Below, one piece after another: positions 13,263 to 14,373 of a DNA stretch of 14,373 bases. Source of the DNA: Dehalococcoidia bacterium (GTDB lineage Bacteria; Chloroflexota; Dehalococcoidia; Dehalococcoidales; W693); contig DUFE01000042.1 in the NCBI GenBank assembly GCA_011170385.1, positions 1-14,373 on the forward strand, in the 5' to 3' direction. The notes beneath the pieces are model-generated. The model was given only the letters and a program-made list of their open reading frames with translations, did no database searches and was not told where the DNA came from. Positions within the stretch are counted from its first letter, which is position 1. Every line of letters begins with the position of its first letter. The translations under genes and the position numbers were made by a program.

Positions 13263-14373
13263 TCAGCACTTGGTATAGCCGCAACCGGGGCAGATGAAGC
13301 ACCCCTCCTGATACACCAGCAGGCTGCCGCAGTCCGGGCACTGCCCGGCTATATTCTTCACCAGACCATAGTCTTGAACCACCTTGGCACTATTCGTATC
13401 TCCCTTATTGCCGTTTATGTGCCTCTCCAGCACACTGGCAATGGCATCGGCGCAGGAGAGGATGGACTTGCCATTCTCCCAGGCGATTGACGGGCAGCGG
13501 ATACCCTTAAGCTGTTTCACCACCGAGGAAGCATCCACCCCGGAGCGCAATGCCAGTGATATAAGGCGACAGGTGGCTTCCAGTTGAGCCGAGGCACAGC
13601 CACCAGACTTACCCAGGTGCGAAAAGACCTCGCATATACCCTGCTCGTCCGAATTGACGGTAACATACAGATTGCCGCAACCGGTGGTTACCTTCTCAGT
13701 AACACCGGAGGTCGTCTTCGACCTTCTTCGCGGGGCAAGCTCGACTTCCTTCGGTTTCTTCTCCTTGCCTCCTTCACCCGTAGTCAGTACCTGCCCCTCG
13801 CGGCTACCGTCACGGTATATGGTTATGCCTTTTAATCCTTCTTTGTAAGCCATGCGATAGACATTGGCGATGTCTTCTTTGGTGGCTTCCCTTGGAAAGT
13901 TGACCGTCTTGGATACGGCGTTATGGGTATGATTCTGGAAGGCAGCCTGCATCTGCACGTGCCAAGAGGCATCTATCTCATGGGAGGTAACGAAAACGCG
14001 CTTGCTTTCCTCCGGTATGTCATCCATATCACCCAGATGTGCGCCATCCGCCAGCTTCCGCATCAGTTCCTCGGAGTAGAAGCCACCCTGCCTGGCGGCT
14101 TCCTCAAAGTAGGGATTTACCTCCACCAACCGTGTGCCGTCTAAAATATTCCTGATATAGCTCAAAGCGAATAACGGCTCGATGCCGCTGGAGCAGCCGG
14201 CAATCAGACTCAAGGTGCCGGTGGGAGCAATTGTGGTGCAGGAAGCATTCCGCAGGGGTTCACCTCCTGCGGTATCGTATACGCTACCTTTGTAAGCCGG
14301 GAAGGCGCCACGTTCTTTAGCAAGCGCCGCCGAAGCTTGTTCCGCTTCGTCGTTTATGAACTGCATAATCTCC
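13263..14373 (-). CDS. nrdJ: Class II (adenosylcobalamin-dependent) ribonucleotide reductase, C-terminal part
   Basis: The enzyme reduces ribonucleotides to deoxyribonucleotides without oxygen. The visible 370 residues run off the window at the N-terminal side. They include the family signature RNASCTTIAPTGTLSLIAGC (39-58 from the internal Met at 14366), the GIEPLFALSY strand, the late barrel motif GLKGITIYRDGSR and a basic linker. A TSCPD-type domain follows (TTGCGNLYVTVN, HLGKSGGCASAQLEATCRLISLAL). The tail is a CPDCG/CPGCGYTKC four-cysteine ribbon, as in redox-active NrdJ C-termini. The Met at 14366 is internal: EI precedes it in frame, matching EIMQFINDEAEQAS of full-length proteins. The active-site cysteine lies outside the window. 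It is followed by the NYN and radical SAM genes in the same direction. Very confident family call. Confidence 0.94.
   Translation of the reverse strand, partial: EIMQFINDEAEQASAALAKERGAFPAYKGSVYDTAGGEPLRNASCTTIAPTGTLSLIAGCSSGIEPLFALSYIRNILDGTRLVEVNPYFEEAARQGGFYSEELMRKLADGAHLGDMDDIPEESKRVFVTSHEIDASWHVQMQAAFQNHTHNAVSKTVNFPREATKEDIANVYRMAYKEGLKGITIYRDGSREGQVLTTGEGGKEKKPKEVELAPRRRSKTTSGVTEKVTTGCGNLYVTVNSDEQGICEVFSHLGKSGGCASAQLEATCRLISLALRSGVDASSVVKQLKGIRCPSIAWENGKSILSCADAIASVLERHINGNKGDTNSAKVVQDYGLVKNIAGQCPDCGSLLVYQEGCFICPGCGYTKC

Noticed and set aside
1..14373. CRISPR array or tRNA gene
   Set aside because: No regularly spaced identical repeats and no cloverleaf-like sequence were seen by eye.

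Overview
The window looks like a chromosomal piece of an anaerobic or microaerophilic bacterium, most likely Chloroflexota close to Dehalococcoidia. This is inferred from recalled family resemblance: a coenzyme B12-type ribonucleotide reductase, Fe-S style Rrf2 regulation, a GNQNARKHG-type small terminase and an IPT/TIG surface protein. No search was run. Start codons are mixed (ATG, GTG, TTG). Several promoters read as TTGACA-like / 17-18 bp / TATAAT-like, and at least two transcripts would have almost no leader.

Layout. (1) 1-556, minus: 5' end of an alpha-2-macroglobulin-like lipoprotein gene, divergent from a cysteine-rich DUF3795 gene (685-1137, plus). (2) 1211-3420, minus: a compact operon of an Fe-S type Rrf2 regulator, a 12-cysteine small protein, a Tat-exported cysteine-cluster lipoprotein, an internally duplicated DUF4405-like membrane cytochrome and a four-helix membrane protein. 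Its promoter has a perfect dyad at the start codon. (3) 3494-5229, minus: RNase P RNA, an RNase HI family protein and a coiled-coil C4 zinc-ribbon protein. (4) 5325-7057, plus: terminase small and large subunits with no other phage genes nearby; the large subunit is frameshifted. (5) 7063-9901, minus: a strong terminator, an 830-residue six-repeat IPT/TIG surface protein and, upstream, an excisionase-type HTH protein. (6) 9975-11030, plus: a small unknown protein, then ribosomal protein S21 and a YqeY-like protein. (7) 11101-14373, minus: a probable operon of class II ribonucleotide reductase (3' end), NYN-domain nuclease and radical SAM protein.

How they may work together. The 1211-3420 operon is the most system-like block: a predicted Fe-S sensor controlling a membrane haem protein plus an exported metal-cysteine protein, suggesting a redox or metal response at the cell surface. 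The terminase pair and the excisionase-type HTH gene on either side of the surface protein could be traces of an integrated element placed between housekeeping genes (rnpB/rnhA and rpsU), but I see no integrase or att repeats.
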